A stretch of 64,000 bases of DNA, taken from positions 37,039,260 through 37,103,259 of the forward strand of contig OX352761.1 of the NCBI GenBank assembly GCA_947095585.1, written 5' to 3'. Below, one piece after another: positions 8,314-18,647 of this stretch. The stretch comes from Nephrocerus scutellatus. Taxonomy: Eukaryota > Arthropoda > Insecta > Diptera > Pipunculidae. The translations under genes and the position numbers were made by a program. Under the pieces are notes generated by a model. The model ran no database searches and was not told where the DNA came from. It saw nothing but the letters and a program-made list of their open reading frames with translations. Numbering within the stretch: the stretch's first letter is position 1; every line of letters starts with the position of its first letter.

Positions 8314-11300
8314 ATGATTAAAATCCTGCAAATTAACTTACATCATACTAAGGCCGCTTCAGCGGCGCTTATCCTTAGACTGTCCGAATCGGCAGAAGAT
8401 CTAATTCTTATTCAGGAGCCATGGATAAGCAATAATAATAGGATCTGTGGACTCAACTTAAAGGGATACACAATCCTACATTCATGTAAGACTGGAAGGG
8501 TCAGATCTTGTTTAATGGGAAAGACTAATTTGAATATTTTTCTACTCCCACAATTTAGTGACGGGGACATAACCGCGGCCAGCTTAGAGTTGGGCAACAA
8601 CACGATCTGGCTGGTTTCTGGGTACCTCGATCGCGAGAAAAATACACCGCCGGATAACCTGGCTGAACTTATTCTGGAAGCAGACAAACAAAAAATCAAT
8701 GTGATTCTCGGGTGTGATGCTAATGCACACCACACACTCTGGGGTAGCACTGACATTAATAATAGGGGTGAGTCTTTTTTTGAATACCTGTTAAATACTA
8801 ACCTCCTAGTCTGTAACATTGGGCAAGAGCCCACCTTTATTACTAAAAATAGACGGGAAGTGCTAGACGTAACTCTCGTTTCTGATAAGATTTTCCATAT
8901 GGTAAAAGAATGGAGGGTAGCAAAAGAGCACTCCTTCTCTGACCACAGGCATATCACTTTTAATCTCGGCATTCATCCTGTCAGTCAGAACGCCTTCAAA
9001 AATAAAAAGAAGACGAACTGGATCTTGTACGGGATGGTGCTAGAGAAGTTCTTACTACAAAATAACCCTAAGCCCCCAGTGACAGTTGAAGAACTTGACT
9101 GCATGGTGAACACTGTCACTAACGCATGTAATAGTTCTATGGGAGCAGCGTGTCCTACGGTTTACCCAAGAGGTAAACGTAGACCAGTATGGTGGTCCTC
9201 CGAAATAAGGGAGCACCAAAAAACTAAAAGAAGGGCCTTTAACAAGGCAAAGAGTACTAATAGTACCGAAGATTGGGACTCCTATAAGGAATGTCTTAAA
9301 CTCTACAAGAGGGAACTAAGAAAGGCAAAGAGGAAGTCATGGAGACTCTTCTGTGAAAAAATGGAAGGAGTCTCAGAGACCACTCGCCTTAGAAAGATTC
9401 TCTCCAACAACCCAACCAATCCTAGTTACTTAATAAAACCGGATGGTTCATGGACGACTTCGAGCAAGGAAACTCTGGAGCTTCTTTTGCAAACCCACTT
9501 TCCAGGCTCGACCGACTTGAGGAACGAGTCAGAACTCACTACTCAGCAAGGAACTCACACGCTATGCATAAATAATATCATTAGCACTAAGCGGATTAAG
9601 TGGGCTATTAGCGGCTTCATGCCTTACAAAGCAGCTGGTCCAGACCAAATCATACCAGCAGAATTACAGAAAAACTCAAATATCATCCTACCATGGTTAG
9701 AGGTGATTTTCAAAGGGTGTCTGCGCTTAATGCACATTCCTAAGAACTGGACGGAAGTCAAAGTGGTCTTCATTCCAAAAGCAGGAAAAAGCTCACATGG
9801 GTACCCAAAGGACCTAAGGCCTATAACCTTATCCTCCTTTCTGCTGAAAACTTTGGAGAGGTTATTGGATGTTTATATAAGAGACCAGGTGGGGTATGGC
9901 AGATGGGCTCAGTCTCAACACGCTTATTGCAAAGGTAAGTCGGTAGAGACTGCGTTGCACACACTGGTACGTACGATTGAGAAATCACTACAATCGAAGG
10001 AATACACACTCATAGCATTCCTCGACATTGAAGGGGCCTTTAATAACGTAAAGACGGAGGCTATAATGAAAGGCATGTCTCTTCTAGGTATTGACCACAC
10101 AGTTTGCAAGCTAATTAATCATATGCTCTTAAGCAGGATTGTTAACGCTGAGCTGGGTGGCTCCACCATTAGAAGGCATGTAGCTAGAGAAACGCCGCAA
10201 GGAGGCGTTCTATCCCCTTTGCTCTGGAACATAGTAATCGATGGACTACTAAAAGAGCTGGAAAGAGAGGGCATGAGCGTAGTTGCCTATGCTGACGATG
10301 TAGCCATAGCTGTCACAGGTAGGTTTCTAGTAACCATTACAGAGGTTATGCAAAATGCCCTATCCATAGTCACAAAATGGGCCGAAGGCTGCGGACTAGG
10401 AGTAAATCCGTCCAAGACAGAGCTGGTCCTCTTCACAAATAGATACAAAGTGCCAATAGTGACTCCACCAACTCTAAACGGAACCAGTCTAGTTTTCACC
10501 AATAGGGCGAAATTTCTGGGCACAATCCTGGATGATAAACTAAGCTGGAAACCAAACATTTTAGAGAGAGTTAACAAAGCTACTAAAGCTCTATATGCGT
10601 GTAGAAGCGCCATCGGAAAAAGCTAGGGATTAAAGCCAGAGCTGGTACACTGGCTATACACTGCAGTAGTAAGACCAATACTCATGTACGGTGTAAGCGT
10701 TTGGTGGCCGGCTCTTGGAAAATCCACTTATGTTAAAATCCTGGAGAAGATGCAAAGGGCAGCCTGTCTTCACATTAGTGGAGCACTTAAAACAACACCA
10801 ACACGCGCCCTAGAATGAATGTTGTACCTGACTCCTTTGGATATATACGTCAGGCAGAGAGCAGCCTTTACGGCCGCGCGACTGTCAGCAACACGTCAGT
10901 GGAAACCTATTCAAACGGGACACTCGACGATAAACAACTCGCTAAAGTTTGAACTGGCGAACTTAGATTACACTCAACCAGTGCTGTGCTTTAGGAAGGG
11001 TTTCCGAGCCATCTACCCCTCCAGGGATCAATGGAGAGATGGATTGTCACAAGAAACCGCTGCTATCAAATTATTCACGGACGGCTCCAAACTCGACGGA
11101 AGGGTCGGTGCCGGAGTCTACTGTGACAAACCTAGCGTGAGCATTTCCGTTCGACTCCCGGACCATTGCAGCGTATATCAGGCTGAGGTAACAGCGATTG
11201 AAGAAGCGGTGACCTGGCTGAAACATAATATATTATCGGTAACCGATATTATAATTTACATAGACAGTCAGGCGTCAATCAAATCGCTGGAATCGGTCTT

Positions 11301-11909
11301 GATGACATCGGGGGTAGCGATAAGCTGCCACACATCTCTCAAGGAGGTGAGCGAGTTTTTTAACATATGCTTAGTATGGGTCCCCGGTCACTCTGATATC
11401 GTTGGGAATTGCAAAGCAGACGAACTAGCCAGGAATGGCACAAAACTCCAACTGCAACCGGAAAGGGCAGGCATAGGAAGACCACTATCAACGGTCAAGC
11501 TAATGCTTCGGAAAGAGGCAGAAAAATTAACAAACGCGAGATGGTTGCATACCAACACATGTAATATTGCAAAGCAAGTCTGGCCTAAGCTGGACCTAAA
11601 TCGCTCTAAAGCATTGATATCCCTACGAAGAGGGGATATAAGAATGACTATAGGTATCTTAACGGGGCACTGTCTTCTTGGAGTTCATGCGAGAAAAATA
11701 TGGGCCTTGAGTTCAATGACTTCTGCAGAAGCTGTTATGACGCCGAGGAGGAGGAAACAGTATCCCATTTCCTGTGTACATGCCCGGCTCTTGCAAGCAG
11801 AAGACTAAAATATCTGGGATATGGTACACTAAGCAGCTTATCGGATGTCGAAAACTGCAAAGTGGGAGACATCCTAAAATTTACAAGGAGCACGAAATGG
11901 GCTCTATGA
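8314..11909 (+). pseudogene. LOA ORF2 (endonuclease-RT-RNase H), three lesions
   Basis: From Met 8314 the AP endonuclease occupies residues ~1-215 (QEPWI, GCDANAHHTLWGS, SDHRHI). The RT is about 420-760, with FLDIEGAFNNV, TPQGGVLSPLLWN and the catalytic AYADDVAIA. RNase H follows at about 11070-11440, with LFTDGSKLDG, YQAEVTAIEEA, IYIDSQASIK and WVPGHSDIVGN, so all acidic positions are present. The end is a CRSC...HFLCTC zinc motif (about 11725-11790). Lesions are TAG at 10624-10626, TGA at 10816-10818, and a frame change near 11690 that moves the zinc motif to the 11700-11909 frame. Full length would be about 1,200 residues. It could act only if readthrough or other copies supplied the protein. 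Confidence 0.9.
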
Positions 11910-11983
11910 TAAAAGAGAAAGGCTCTGATCCTGTGGTATCACAATGGACCGCACTTTGGTCTAAGTGTGCAATAGCAGCCACC

Positions 11984-12003
11984 GAACCTAACCTAACCTA
12001 ACC
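11984..12003 (+). repeat. CCTAA-type 3' tail of the LOA element
   Basis: The 3' end reads about four CCTAA units, running into the TSD. The second LOA copy also ends in AACCTAACC just before its TSD. LINE 3' tails of this kind are made during target-primed reverse transcription. The unit matches the canonical insect telomere repeat on its C-rich strand. Confidence 0.85.
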
Positions 12004-12115
12004 TAATCCAGTTTAATTTATTTAATGTTTAATTTTAGTAATGAAAAAAAAAATTTGTAATCTGTTTGGTTCATAAGTTTGAATTAAAATAAAGAAACCT
12101 ATCTATCTTTTATCC
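12004..12115 (+). mobile_element. 3' end of the split RTE-like LINE
   Basis: After the second TSD copy, the AT-rich 3' untranslated sequence of the RTE-like LINE resumes (AATTTATTTAATGTTTAA, then AATAAAGAAACC). I assign it by continuity across the LOA insertion. The precise element end is not certain. Confidence 0.55.
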
Positions 12116-12735
12116 CAATATTTACACGCTCAAACAGTGTCTAGACATTATAAGGATGCAAGTCCCTTAAAGCGTGTCTAAATTATAAAAAAGCTCCACA
12201 GCAGATTTGAACTTGTACTTGCAAGAAGAATTAAAATTTTACTTTTAGTTTCAAATAAGAAAGTGTGGCCACAATGCAACTTTCTTTTACGGACGGGGTC
12301 GGAATCTTCAGGAAATGTATATAAAATTTTTTTATTTTTTTTTTAATTTTTTTTAAATTTTTTAATTTTATTTGCACTTAACAGATTTGTGCTATACTTT
12401 TTGAGATATTTGCAAAAACTCGAAAAACTGTCTAAAGGCCACTTCTGGTTGGCCGAGTGGAGCCAAAAAAAACTGGGACCTCCCAATTTATGTAAAAGCT
12501 TAAATATGAATTTTCATACCCATCGATTCAGCCTTCTGGACTGTAGAGTGCACACAGACAGACAGACAGATATTTTTTTGCCTTTCCTGACTCAGGAGAT
12601 ACGAATGGATAAATCTGCAAAAATCCCGAGTTCGAAAATTTTCATGATTACTATACTTCGTTTTACTATGTAAAAGAAAGTAAAAATAAGTAACTTAAAA
12701 AAAAAACTTTTTTCGGTACAAACTTTTATGTTTGC
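12116..12735. other. No gene; AT-rich with a CAGA run
   Basis: There is no recognisable coding sequence. It contains long A/T tracts (about 12325-12370) and a short CAGA microsatellite near 12553-12568. The last five bases, TTTGC, are the left TSD of the BEL element that follows. Confidence 0.5.
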
Positions 12736-12903
12736 TGTTTCGTAGCGTTGTCCAGAAAAACTTGTTGTTGTGTATATAAAAAAAGTGTAAGAAGAAGAGT
12801 ATACAAAAAGAGTATAGGAAAGGAGTACGTTGCAAAAATATGAGCGTGCTTTTTTTGGTCGCATTTGCTCGTGAGACTGATGCCTCTCATTCGATATACA
12901 ACA
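12736..12903 (-). repeat. 3' LTR of the BEL element (internally deleted)
   Basis: This 168-bp LTR shares TGTTTCGTAGCGTTG at one end and GAGACTGATGCCTCTC at the other with the right LTR. About 140 bp present in the right LTR, between the AGAAAAACTT and GTTGTGTA blocks, is missing here. Confidence 0.88.
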
Positions 12904-13779
12904 TCCCGGCCTCCTCTGAAACTCTGGTTTCTGAATCTTCATCTGACAAAAGAATGCAAACCTTTTGTATCGCTCGCTGCCTGGTAAATGATCGACCCGT
13001 GACCTTGTCGTAATGTTGTGTCGTCACAACTCGAACCAATTGATCTTCGCCTGGATTTAAAGCATTGACTCGACCGAGACACCAATGCGTTGGTGGCAAA
13101 TTCTCATCCTTAAGTGCACAATATCACCAATTTTGTAATTCTCTTCTGCCTTTTGCCATTTATTACACTTCTACACCGTCTACAAATATTCATTTTGCCA
13201 TCGTTGCCATATGTCCTCAGTCCATCGACGCACCAAATTCAACTCCTTGATGCGATTCATTGGTAATTTCATCAATGAGGGCTCGGGTAGTGCATTGGAC
13301 CACCCGTGAGAAAATCGCCTGGTGTTAACGCTAGCCTATCCTCTAGATCATCATACAAAGCCACCAAGGAAGGCCGTGAGTTCAAGCAAGCCTCGATACT
13401 GATGACGATGAGCATTTGTTGATGTATGATTTCACGAGTGCCCGGCCTCCTGTAAACCAATGTGTTTGTCGTATGGTTTGTAGCATCAACTGTACACCGC
13501 CATGTAATGTACCTCAGCAACAATCGTGTACGCCAGCCTGTTTCCCTTTGATAAGATGATTGGGTGCTTTCGATTCACATCCAATGGTGCTCGTTTGATT
13601 CGGCCTCCTACTCGTAAAATATTCTCTTGGTCGAAGAATGGGTTCAATGAACTGAGCCCGCTGTATTCCGGTAAGCCACTGGCTTTGTTGCATATTTCGA
13701 TCTCGCGATTGTACCACTGCCTTTGGTCAAAGCGTGTCAGCCAAGCGTATGAGCCTGTAGCTGTGAATTCGTTAATCAT
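12887..13779 (-). pseudogene. BEL integrase (C-terminal half) of the 12.7-25.3 kb element
   Basis: From 13779 leftwards the frame shows LSSLNPFFDQENILRVGGRI and DVNRKHPIIL, the start of the BEL integrase unit. It then passes, after a deletion of the catalytic core, to CLNSRP-LVALYDDLED and LTPGDFLTGGPM (13272-13400). The DUF5641-like end follows (12887-13099: PPTHWCLGRVNALNPGEDQL, VRVVTT). No SDNGTNF core was found, so the DDE residues are gone. Frames shift at about 13510 and 13110. The ORF ends 16 bp inside the LTR. Confidence 0.8.
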
Positions 13780-14700
13780 CTACTAGGACAATCCGCTGGA
13801 CTCTGTGCCGTAGGAATATGATGCAATGCTGCTGATTCGCTATTCTGTTGCACGTAGCTCACTCGATTCGCTACATATGGCTTGAAGCAGACCGGAAACT
13901 GTATTAGCCATGCCAATACGATCGTTGAATGCGTCCAAAAGAAGCACTCTATTGTCTAAATGCCCATTGCCTCTCCTAATTTCTTCATCGTAGCATGTAT
14001 TGATGCATCACAAAACATGTGCATCGTAGTTTGCTGTCCCGGATGCATGCCAATGTACCGTGGGATCTCTAGATTTTCAAGTTGGAGCAAGCCTTATCAA
14101 TACATGCTCCACTCCCTGAGTAGCTCGCCAGAGATCTCTTCCTCCCAGCCAATGCCAGCCAATCATAATTTCTGCATAAAAATTTTCGCCTTAATGACAA
14201 TTTCGTTTTGTGCGTGTCACTGCCTCGTCCAAAGTAATTTCAAATGACAATGTATCGGACATACTATCCTATTGCAAGCCTAAAGTGGAAGTTTCCATTG
14301 GATTAACTGTTAACGGAAACTTACCTAAGTTGCCTTAACCAATTATTACCTATGTGACTGCGATAATATTTGATTGCAATTTCCGTAGATGCATGTGGCC
14401 TTGCTGCAAAATACTACCAACATTCTTCGTTGCCCAATTTTGCTTGATGTGGAGTATAGTACGCCTGAGAGCCTTCGCATACCTTGCCGTCGTATAATTT
14501 CATATGACCCACTGCCTCGTAGTCGCGCGTGAATGGGACGTATTTCGCCTATAGCTCGGGATCGGAATGTATTCGCCTCTCGTTTCGATATATCTGCTGT
14601 GTTGCCGAGTTTTGGTTCGTTTGGTAAGAAGGGTATGCTGACCACATACCGGCTGTCTTCCTGTCATCGTACTGTTGCTGCATAACACTGCTCGCTTTCA
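13780..14700 (-). pseudogene. Decayed BEL RT region
   Basis: Read right to left, short blocks resemble the BEL linker before the RT. VSIPFLPNEPKLG at about 14640 matches the R-Y-x-V-x-I-P-F-K segment, followed by frame-shifted pieces. I did not find a YVDD box or the RNase H motif, so most of the RT and RNase H is deleted or unrecognisable. The tract fills the space between the protease and integrase of the same element. Confidence 0.55.
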
Positions 14701-14936
14701 TTTATCGACTGAATGTTGCCTCTGTCTTATTGCCAGAAACGTGTGAGAGCCTCCTCCAAATTCTTATCGTTTCGTATGGTCATACTGTGTGCCAGATTGC
14801 AGTGTATTAAATGGACTGGGCCTTATACTACCCAGCCAAGATGTGTATTCTGTGCGTGTGATTGATTTGCCTCGCCACTGATGAGTCCATCTTTAATGAT
14901 TAGAATCAAGCATCTGCCCCAATTAACAGGTGATTT

Positions 14937-15193
14937 TCACATGGATTTCCAAAATTTTGATCCGCCAGCTGTAAGCCTGTAAGCTGTAAGCAAGTGATGC
15001 CCTTGATCAATTTGTATGCGATGACTAGGTAAATTCGCCGTAATTAAAGTCAACACAAATGCATTTATCCGCATAGAAAACTCTGCCTCGTGCCGCGATT
15101 TTAGCTGCAATAGCGCTACACCCCGTGTTGTTGGTCCTCGTACATCCCCCGCACCAGTGACAGCCATATCAATTTTCTGCCTCTTAAGTCGAG
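14937..15193 (-). pseudogene. BEL protease (DUF1758), C-terminal part
   Basis: The frame from about 15193 reads KRQKIDMAVTGAG, then GVALLQLKSRHEAEF, LTLITANLPSHRI and DQGHHLL. This is the DUF1758 retropepsin-like domain that follows the active site in BEL polyproteins. The N-terminal part with the catalytic DTGSQ lies at 18648-18825. The two are separated by the 3.45-kb TGT...ACA insertion, and the frame is continuous when that insertion and one GCTT copy are ignored. A frameshift follows near 14990. Confidence 0.85.
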
Positions 15194-15499
15194 GCTTTGT
15201 AACGATTTATGTATTATTGCTGTTGTTGTTAACGATTCGCGAGCTGATGGGTGGCTGAATCCATGGCTACATTGAGCGGGGACCTGACGATCCATACCGC
15301 TGTAGCAGGGATTGGGACGGCTAACGGCGGGGTGCACGCCAAGCGGTGCTCTAGCTAGCTCGCCGAGATGTGGGGGGGCTCTTGCCGGCCATGTCAATCC
15401 TTTGTACGGTTACACAAAAATTTAATGCGTGCACTGGAGAGAAAGGAAAGGATAAAAAAATCGAAACAGACAAGATGTTCTAAGGAAAAGGATCAGGAG

Positions 15500-15680
15500 C
15501 ATGGCAGACCTATGGGATTATGACGACGACTTCATTGACAACAATACTTTACCGTGACGAGGAGAGCTGTCAGACCAAAGGAGGAAAATAAACCACCGAT
15601 GCTGTCCAGGTACAAACCCAGCGACCGTCGACAGGAAACACGTTCGAGCGGAGCAACGCCATATCAGACTCAATAAGAAC
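15500..15680 (+). other. Short acidic frame in the unclassified insertion, unrecognised
   Basis: From ATG 15500 the frame reads MADLWDYDDDFIDNNTLP and stops. One frame over, an open stretch continues through RRAVRPKEENKPPMLSRYKP. Together they could be a decayed small ORF of about 55 residues with an acidic head and a basic tail. I do not recognise it, and it may be chance. Confidence 0.25.
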
Positions 15681-16014
15681 TCATATTGTTATTTTAATTC
15701 TTAAAACAAACGTTATAAAGTATTTATTTCACGAATTATTTCCCCTTGTACAACAGAAAAGGTACAAACTTCTTATTCTAAAGTAAGAGCTAACAGGTGC
15801 TCTTGGTCTAGCCCCTTAATGGATTCTAGGCATAGGAGGTAAAACAGAATTTACCCGTACGATAATTAAAAAAAAATTTCAGCGAAAGAAACGGAAGGAT
15901 AATCCAAAACGGCTACGTGATTAACCCAGTATAAATAACCGAACCAAGAAATTTAATTCCCAATGATACGATAATTGCCAAAAAAAATATATATAAATAG
16001 GTATAGTAATTTAC

Positions 16015-16083
16015 CTTGGTTTAACAAATGATGTCCGGTGCGTCTCCTCCGACAGCGCTGACGAGTTCGACGATCGGCTTTAA
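16015..16083 (-). other. Exon-like 69-nt segment with both splice sites
   Basis: On the minus strand the segment is preceded by a pyrimidine-rich tract ending TTCTGTTACAG and followed by GTAAATTAC. In phase 0 it encodes IVELVSAVGGDAPDII and then a stop. A similar segment with the same phase and flanking splice sites lies at 34916-34982 on the + strand. Function is unknown. Confidence 0.4.
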
Positions 16084-16244
16084 CTGTAACAGAAGGTTAT
16101 GATTAATAAAAATAAAAATCTTGGCAAGTGATTTCAGCCGGTCTAACCCGTTCGCTTCATTCGCCGAGTCTTTTTTTTTCAAAGGGGTTCGAATGAAATT
16201 AACTAAATTTAAAAATTTTTATTTCCTTTTTTTTCTCTATATAT

Positions 16245-16529
16245 CTAGAATTCTAACGGTAAGGGCTGGTTAGGCTGCTCGCGTAACAGATAACCAAAGA
16301 AAACCCGATAAAAAATATATAAAAAAAGAACATTAATCATAATAATCCAGGAGGTTAAACAACAAAAAAAATCGGCCAGGGTGGGGAATCCTGCACCGGT
16401 GAGTATCGCTTGGTAGTTGAACATTCCTTGGTTGATTGTCGCCGCTCCCGCGTCGTAAGCCCTCAAAGGCGAGTAGATAAGCGTCGATTCTTCCTTTTGA
16501 TATCTAATCCTAGCAATTGGACGCCGCAA
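16245..16529 (-). CDS. 94-residue ORF with a hydrophobic segment, unrecognised
   Basis: The frame opens at Met 16529 and ends LPLEF at 16245. Residues ~50-80 form a long hydrophobic stretch (FFCCLTSWIIMINVLFLYIF) followed by YRVFFGYLLREQPNQP, like a membrane anchor with a short tail. The N-terminal half includes YSPLRAYDAGAATINQG. No family is recognised. Such C-terminal anchors occur in envelope-like proteins of retroelements, but the ORF is short and a chance frame cannot be excluded. It lies inside the unclassified insertion, upstream (on its own strand) of the exon-like segment at 16015-16083. Confidence 0.35.
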   Translation of the reverse strand: MRRPIARIRYQKEESTLIYSPLRAYDAGAATINQGMFNYQAILTGAGFPTLADFFCCLTSWIIMINVLFLYIFYRVFFGYLLREQPNQPLPLEF

Positions 16530-16619
16530 TCGGTGTCTTGTAACGGTAGTATGGTATCCATCGGAATGTAATAAAGATAGTCTTATTTGTAATTTTGATT
16601 AATTTCGGGAAATTCCCAG

Positions 16620-17095
16620 AAACGGGCGAAATTTTGCTCATCACTATTATCGCTTGTGGTAATATTAAGGTAAGTACAAAAAAATTATTTTTATTGTCAT
16701 TAAATTCAGGAAATGTGCGTAATTTTGCTCATCACTATTATCGCATGTAGCAGCATTAAAGGTAAGTACAAAAAAAAATATTTTTATTAATTGTCATTAA
16801 TTTCAGGAAGTGTGCGTAATTTTGTTCATCACTATTATCGCATTTAGCAGCATTAAAGGTAAGTACCAAAAAAATTATTTTTATTAATTGTCATTAATTT
16901 CAGGAAATGTGCGTAATTTTTGCGAATCACTATTATCGCATGTAGCAGCATTAAAGGTAAGTACAAAAAAATTATTTTTATTAAATGTCATTAATTTCAG
17001 GAAATGTGCGTAATTTTGTTCATCACTATTATCGCATGTAGCAGCATTAAAGGTAAGTACCAAAAATACATTTTATTAAATTTGTTAGTTTTCAG
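16620..17095 (+). repeat. Tandem array of splice-site-bounded ~52-nt blocks
   Basis: Blocks at 16620-16669, 16710-16761, 16807-16858, 16904-16956 and 17001-17052 are 50, 52, 52, 53 and 52 nt. Each follows ...TTTCAG or a close variant and is followed by GTAAGTAC. The spacers are 40, 45, 45, 44 and 43 nt and start GTAAGTAC. The block core is ATTTTGCTCATCACTATT...CAGCATTAAAG. Two further donor/acceptor pairs (17421-17461 and 17903-17945) occur in the adjacent repeats. The period of about 96 bp is regular. The spacers are shorter than usual insect introns, so splicing is not assured. Confidence 0.9.
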
Positions 17096-17241
17096 GAAAA
17101 TGTGCGTATTTTTTGCGCACCACCATTTTTACGTATAGTAGATACCACAATTAAATATGATGAATGTTATTCAATTAATTTTTCAGGAATTTGTTTCTTA
17201 ATTTGCAACACGATTTTATGGGTCATAATAATCACCATTTC

Positions 17242-18180
17242 TGGCCTTGTGACGCCGGGTCCGCCATTAAAAGATATATATGTATTATGATAACGGTGTT
17301 ATTAATACATATTATTCACCAAAAATAACTATATAAGATTTTAAGATTATTAAACTTTTCAAAAACAATATTGCGTATTTTCTTTGCGCATCACTAATAA
17401 CAAGTATAATACCATTAAAGGTAAGTACAAAAAAAAATTTATTAAATTTGTTAGTTTTCAGAAAATTTTGCGTATTTTTGCGCATCACTATTATTGCGTA
17501 TAGTAGACACCACAATTAAATATGATGAATGTTATTCAAATTAGTTTTCAGGAATTTGTTGCTTAATTAACAACACGATTTTATGGCTGGTGGTCAGCCA
17601 TTTTATCAAGAAAAATGCATGCGCACTACGAGATTGAGCTGACTGCTCGGTATCACGATATAAAACTGACTGCCCAAAAAGAATGATCTCGAATCACGCG
17701 GTCCGAATCGAGTATTTCCGGCCTTGTGACGCCGGGTCCGCCATTAAAAGATATATATGTATTATGATAACGGTGTTATTAATATATGTTATTCACCGAA
17801 AATAACTATAACAGTTGTGATTTTTAGATCAGTAAACTTTTCAAAAACAATATTGCGTATTTTCTTGGCGCATCACTAATTACACGTATAGTACCATTAA
17901 AGGTAAGTACCAAAAAAACATTTTATTAAATTTGTTAGTTTTCAGGAAATTTTGCGTATTTTTGCGCATCACTATTATTGCGTATAGTAGACACCACAAT
18001 TAAATATGATGAATTTTATTCAAATTAGTTTTCAGGAATTTGTTTCTTAATTTAAAACACGATTTTATGGGTGGTGGTCAGCCATTTTATCAAGACAAAA
18101 TGCACGCGCACCACGAGATTGAGCTGACTGCTCGGTATCACGATATTAAACTGACTGCCAAAAAGAAAAGACAAATTTTC
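17242..18180 (+). repeat. 478-bp direct repeat, two copies
   Basis: GGCCTTGTGACGCCGGGTCC recurs at about 17243 and 17719. The sequence after it is collinear for about 470 bp: AAGATATATATGTATTATGA, a GTAAGTAC/TTTTCAG pair, GCGCATCACTATTATTGCG, and TGGTCAGCCATTTTATCAAG. A shorter tract at 17096-17240 contains related sequence. No coding signal is evident. Confidence 0.85.
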
Positions 18181-18560
18181 TCGTTCACACCTCATTCTAT
18201 TCCGTGTATGTATTCGTGTATGGTGTCTACTCGTGGTTGTAACTTGTGATCCGTATATTACCTAAAGTGTGCTCTTTCGATCATTCTCTTTTGGTAAAGG
18301 GAACATATGTTTGTGTTGGCATTGGGAGTATATTGGATTACTGGTGTGCCAAAATATGCGCAACACACATTTTCATCTCGAAGTGGAACGTACCAATCTT
18401 TTGTGCCCAATTGCAGATTAATGCGCAAAAAATTTAAATGTGTGTCTCTTTTGGTCTCTCTTTCTTTTTTTGTTGTTTTGGTTGTTTTATGTTTTAAATT
18501 TTTTTCTTACAATGCTCGGTGCAATACTAATGGCTGGGTGTGATAACCGACCGTCAAAAA
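18181..18560. other. Right part of the unclassified insertion, no gene seen
   Basis: Open frames of about 60-110 residues overlap here on the + strand, but none has a recognisable motif. The tract is rich in TGTGT and T runs. Confidence 0.35.
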
Positions 18561-18647
18561 AAATTTTGTACTATGGTGTGGCTGCTGCAATACAACGTAG
18601 TATGTACAGACAGGTACAGAGTGTCCCGACTACCGCTAGCCTTCACA

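Larger units (their letters stand above)
6612..12015 (+). mobile_element. LOA-clade LINE, nearly full length, with 12-bp TSD
   Basis: The element body is 6624-12003, about 5.4 kb. It has a GC-rich 5' UTR, ORF1, ORF2 with endonuclease, RT and RNase H, and a 3' end of CCTAACCTAACC units. It is flanked by TAATCCAGTTTA at 6612-6623 and 12004-12015. The clade call rests on an RNase H domain after the RT plus the ORF2 start (ILQINLHHTKAASAAL, QEPWI), which is LOA/Bilbo/Lian-like. It lies inside the 3' region of the RTE-like LINE and is therefore younger. Only two in-frame stops and one frame change were seen in ORF2. Confidence 0.93.

Noticed and set aside
8412..8972. 186-residue minus-strand ORF
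   Set aside because: Antisense of the LOA endonuclease domain.
11984..12003. True telomere or interstitial telomeric DNA
   Set aside because: Only about four CCTAA units occur, at the exact 3' end of a LINE and followed by its TSD. This is an element tail, not telomere sequence.
12541..12580. CAGA run as a functional site
   Set aside because: A short microsatellite with no other support.
15116..15397. 93-residue minus-strand ORF in GC-rich DNA
   Set aside because: It crosses the exact boundary of the 3.45-kb insertion into the BEL protease in the wrong frame, so it cannot be a natural gene.
16620..18180. CRISPR-like array
   Set aside because: The regular ~96-bp period has near-identical spacers as well as repeats, and the context is an insect TE. 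This is an ordinary tandem array with splice motifs.
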